Origin: Bacteroidales bacterium UBA3623
Lineage (GTDB): Bacteria; Bacteroidota; Bacteroidia; Bacteroidales; UBA932
Length of the DNA: 7,089 bases
Reading direction: 5' to 3'
Assembly: GCA_002373715.1 (NCBI GenBank)
Contig: DFLI01000072.1
Location: forward strand, 1-7,089
Shown here: positions 5,233-7,089 of the stretch, in pieces
Layout of the letters: the number at the start of each line of letters is the position of its first letter
Position numbering within the stretch: position 1 is the first letter of the stretch
Notes under the pieces: generated by a model
Seen by the model: only the letters and a program-made list of their open reading frames with translations
Told to the model about the DNA's origin: nothing
Database searches by the model: none
Made by a program: the position numbers and the translations under genes

Positions 5233-6570
5233 TTATACAAGTTTTAAAAAGCGTTTCCAACGAATGCTCTTCGGGAATGCCTTGGTGGCATCGGTGGAAA
5301 GCCAGATGATGGACGGGGTTCCCACAATGTGGTCTTCCGGCACGAATCCCCAATAGCGGGAATCCAGGGAGTTGTGGCGGTTGTCGCCCATCATGAAATA
5401 GTAGTCTTGCTGGAAGGTATACTCACTGGTGAGTTCTCCGTTGATGTAAATCTCCTCTCCTTTCACCTGGAGGATGTTGTGCTCATAGTCACGGATGATG
5501 CGCTCATACAGCGGCAGGTTTTCCATGTCCAGGGCAACCGTTACACCCTTTTTGGGGATCCAGAGGGGGCCGAAGTAGTCGCAGGTCCAGCGGGTTTTCC
5601 CGGTGAAGGGGAAAATGCCGGTATCCTGTCCGGTGGCGGGGTATTGGTCCAGGTTGGGCGTTACATCCACCACACTCTTGAGCTCTTTCACTTTCTCCAG
5701 CATTCCTTCGGTGAGCGGCATCGTGGGATAACCGGGCAGACGCGAATCGAAATACAGTTCGGAGAGGTTTAGGCCCAACTCCTCCAGCTTTAACTGGTTG
5801 ATACGGGAACCACTAGTGATTACCTGATAGGTGAGCTGTCGTCCGGGATAGTCCGGTTCCTTTTCTCCGTTCACCCATACAAGGCCGTCCTTCACTACCA
5901 GCGTGTCTCCGGCGACGGCGACACAGCGCTTTACGTAGTGGTCCTTTTTATCGGTAGGACGTACGATGACAGGGCCGAACTGGGCAATGGTCTTTTCTCT
6001 TCCGTAGGTGCGTACCCAGGCGTAATAATCGTCTGCGGGGCGCTGGGTGAGAACAGTGTCTCCATTGGGGAATCCGAACACCACGATATCTCCTCTCTGG
6101 ACCTCGCGGAATCCCTTCAGCCGGCGGTACTTGTTCTGGATGAGAGTGGAATAGGACTCTTTTCCGAAGGCCCGGTTATGGGTGAAAGGGATGGTGAGGG
6201 GCGTCTGGGGGATACGCGGTCCGTAGGTGAGCTTGGATACGAAGAGATGGTCTCCCGTATACAGGGTGCTCTCCATGGACGAGGAAGGAATCTTAAAAGC
6301 CTGGAAGAAGAAAATATTGATGAAGGTAACTACAACCACGGCGAAGATGATGGCATCCAGCCAGTCCAGCCAAAAGTTGTGTTTCTCTCCGGGGGCATAC
6401 TCTTTTTTCCAAAAGAGCCACTTCACCTTCTTGGTAACAATGAGGTCGAAGATGATGCCCAGGCCCAGGAGCCACCAATAGTTTCCCAGCCAGATCACCC
6501 AAGCTATGTAGAGTACAGACCAGAAACCCAGTCTGACCCACTTGTTTTGGATGATTTCCTTCCAGCTCAC
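5233..6570 (-). CDS. lepB: Signal peptidase I (leader peptidase)
   Basis: Membrane serine protease (family S26) that cuts signal peptides from exported proteins on the periplasmic face. It has 445 residues. Hydrophobic stretches at about 14-46 and 71-91 anchor the N-terminus. Box B is IPSSSMESTL (94-103) with predicted nucleophile Ser98; box C is RGDIVVF (159-165); box D is YVKRCVAVAGD (212-222) with the general base Lys214; box E is GDNRHNSLDSRYWG (395-408). A long insert (about 240-385) separates boxes D and E, making it longer than E. coli LepB (324); large inserts are usual in Bacteroidota homologues. The start is GTG at 6570: no ATG is in frame before residue 99, and an in-frame stop lies six codons upstream. 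It begins 10 nt after the rplT stop, so translation is probably coupled to rplT. Its place between rplT and rpmB is an uncommon neighbourhood. Confidence 0.96.
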   Translation of the reverse strand: MSWKEIIQNKWVRLGFWSVLYIAWVIWLGNYWWLLGLGIIFDLIVTKKVKWLFWKKEYAPGEKHNFWLDWLDAIIFAVVVVTFINIFFFQAFKIPSSSMESTLYTGDHLFVSKLTYGPRIPQTPLTIPFTHNRAFGKESYSTLIQNKYRRLKGFREVQRGDIVVFGFPNGDTVLTQRPADDYYAWVRTYGREKTIAQFGPVIVRPTDKKDHYVKRCVAVAGDTLVVKDGLVWVNGEKEPDYPGRQLTYQVITSGSRINQLKLEELGLNLSELYFDSRLPGYPTMPLTEGMLEKVKELKSVVDVTPNLDQYPATGQDTGIFPFTGKTRWTCDYFGPLWIPKKGVTVALDMENLPLYERIIRDYEHNILQVKGEEIYINGELTSEYTFQQDYYFMMGDNRHNSLDSRYWGFVPEDHIVGTPSIIWLSTDATKAFPKSIRWKRFLKLV

Positions 6571-6580
6571 GGGACAATAA

Positions 6581-6925
6581 CTACTTTACGGATTTAACAA
6601 TAGCCTCAAAAGCCTTGGGGTTGTTCATGGCAAGGTCTGCGAGAACTTTGCGGTTCAGGCCGATGTTCTGCTTGGCGAGACGTCCCATAAGCTGGGAGTA
6701 GGTGAGACCGTGCTGACGGGCGGCGGCGTTGATACGCTGGATCCACAGGGAGCGGAATTCGCGCTTCTTGGCCTTGCGGTCGCGGTAGGCGTAGGTGAGA
6801 CCTTTCTCGTAGGTGTTCTTTGCAACTGTCCAGACATTCTTGCGGGACAGGAAGTTGCCGCGGGTTCTGCTAAGAATCTTCTTGCGGCGTGCCCTGGAGG
6901 CAACAGAGTTAACTGATCTAGGCAT
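6581..6925 (-). CDS. rplT: Large-subunit ribosomal protein bL20
   Basis: A 114-residue, strongly basic 50S protein needed for early assembly; it binds 23S rRNA directly. The N-terminal MPRSVNSVASRARRKKILSR, the FRSLWIQRINAAAR block (58-71), GLTYSQLMGRL (74-84) and LNRKVLADLA (90-99) cover the whole family. Length is normal (about 115-118). The ATG at 6925 gives the usual MPRS start, with an A/T-rich leader (ATGTAAAAATTT). It follows rpmI after 78 nt, as in the infC-rpmI-rplT operon of most bacteria. I saw no TAnnTTTG promoter and no strong hairpin in that 78-nt gap, so no autoregulatory structure like those of other phyla is evident. Confidence 0.97.
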   Translation of the reverse strand: MPRSVNSVASRARRKKILSRTRGNFLSRKNVWTVAKNTYEKGLTYAYRDRKAKKREFRSLWIQRINAAARQHGLTYSQLMGRLAKQNIGLNRKVLADLAMNNPKAFEAIVKSVK

Positions 6926-7003
6926 AAATTTTTACATTTTTGGAGGCAGTGACCTGTTCAACGGGTGAAGCAGATGCTTTCAGACTGCGTTCCAGTTAAA
7001 CAA

Positions 7004-7089
7004 TTACATTACAAGAAGTTCCTTCACACGCACGAGGTCGTCCTTCTCCAGGATGGCGAAGTGGTCCAGATTGCGTTTCTGTTTCTTGG
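7004..7089 (-). CDS. rpmI: Large-subunit ribosomal protein bL35, C-terminal end only
   Basis: The frame entering from the right edge ends at TAA (7006-7004) and encodes the last 28 residues, beginning KKQKRNLDHFAILEKDDLVR and ending KELLVM. The KKxKRNL motif and the terminal VKxLL pattern fit the C-terminus of bL35, and the position directly before rplT fits too. About 37 N-terminal residues, and presumably infC, lie beyond the right edge. The identification rests on a short fragment plus gene order. Confidence 0.88.
   Translation of the reverse strand, partial: KKQKRNLDHFAILEKDDLVRVKELLVM

Noticed and set aside
6926..7003. Promoter or L20-binding regulatory RNA between rpmI and rplT
   Set aside because: No TAnnTTTG box was found; only a weak 6-7 bp hairpin around 6967-6981 with a 2-nt loop, not enough to support a structure.
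1..7089. Defence system, toxin-antitoxin pair, phage or insertion-sequence gene
   Set aside because: Every stretch over 200 nt is covered by a recognised housekeeping gene, and the gaps hold only short regulatory or repeat sequences.

Overview
The window looks like a core chromosomal segment from a Bacteroidota genome, most likely order Bacteroidales. The evidence is a Bacteroidota-only small ribosomal-type protein (DUF4295/bL38) next to L33 and L28, two promoters of the TAnnTTTG type, start codons preceded by A/T-rich leaders without Shine-Dalgarno motifs, and Bacteroidota-like versions of LepB, AsnA and PheT. Genus cannot be settled from the sequence. All nine genes lie on the minus strand, so transcription runs from the right edge to the left edge. 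There is no gene-free stretch above 300 bases; the longest gap is 178 nt.

Right to left: the end of rpmI (bL35, cut by the right edge), rplT (bL20), lepB (signal peptidase I), rpmB (bL28), rpmG (bL33) and the DUF4295/bL38 gene form a tight gene string with gaps of 10-78 nt. It ends at an intrinsic terminator (4520-4565). Next is asnA (ammonia-dependent asparagine synthetase) with its own promoter, then ftsY (SRP receptor GTPase) with its own promoter, then pheT (Phe-tRNA synthetase beta chain, last ~50 residues beyond the left edge).

The theme is protein production and export: large-subunit ribosomal proteins, a tRNA synthetase subunit, supply of asparagine, and the two ends of the Sec/SRP route (FtsY delivers ribosomes to the membrane; LepB removes signal peptides after translocation).

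The genes themselves are ordinary. The unusual material is in the three gaps around asnA, ftsY and pheT. asnA is bracketed by two unrelated families of paired palindromes. Upstream is a 34-nt palindrome present twice: one copy is the terminator of the ribosomal operon and the other overlaps the asnA promoter. Downstream is a 51-nt stem-loop element present twice, with a conserved loop. A perfect 9-bp hairpin between ftsY and pheT has its T-tract on the strand opposite to the genes. Both recognised promoters would give almost leaderless mRNAs. I found no defence system, mobile-element gene, CRISPR array or tRNA/rRNA.
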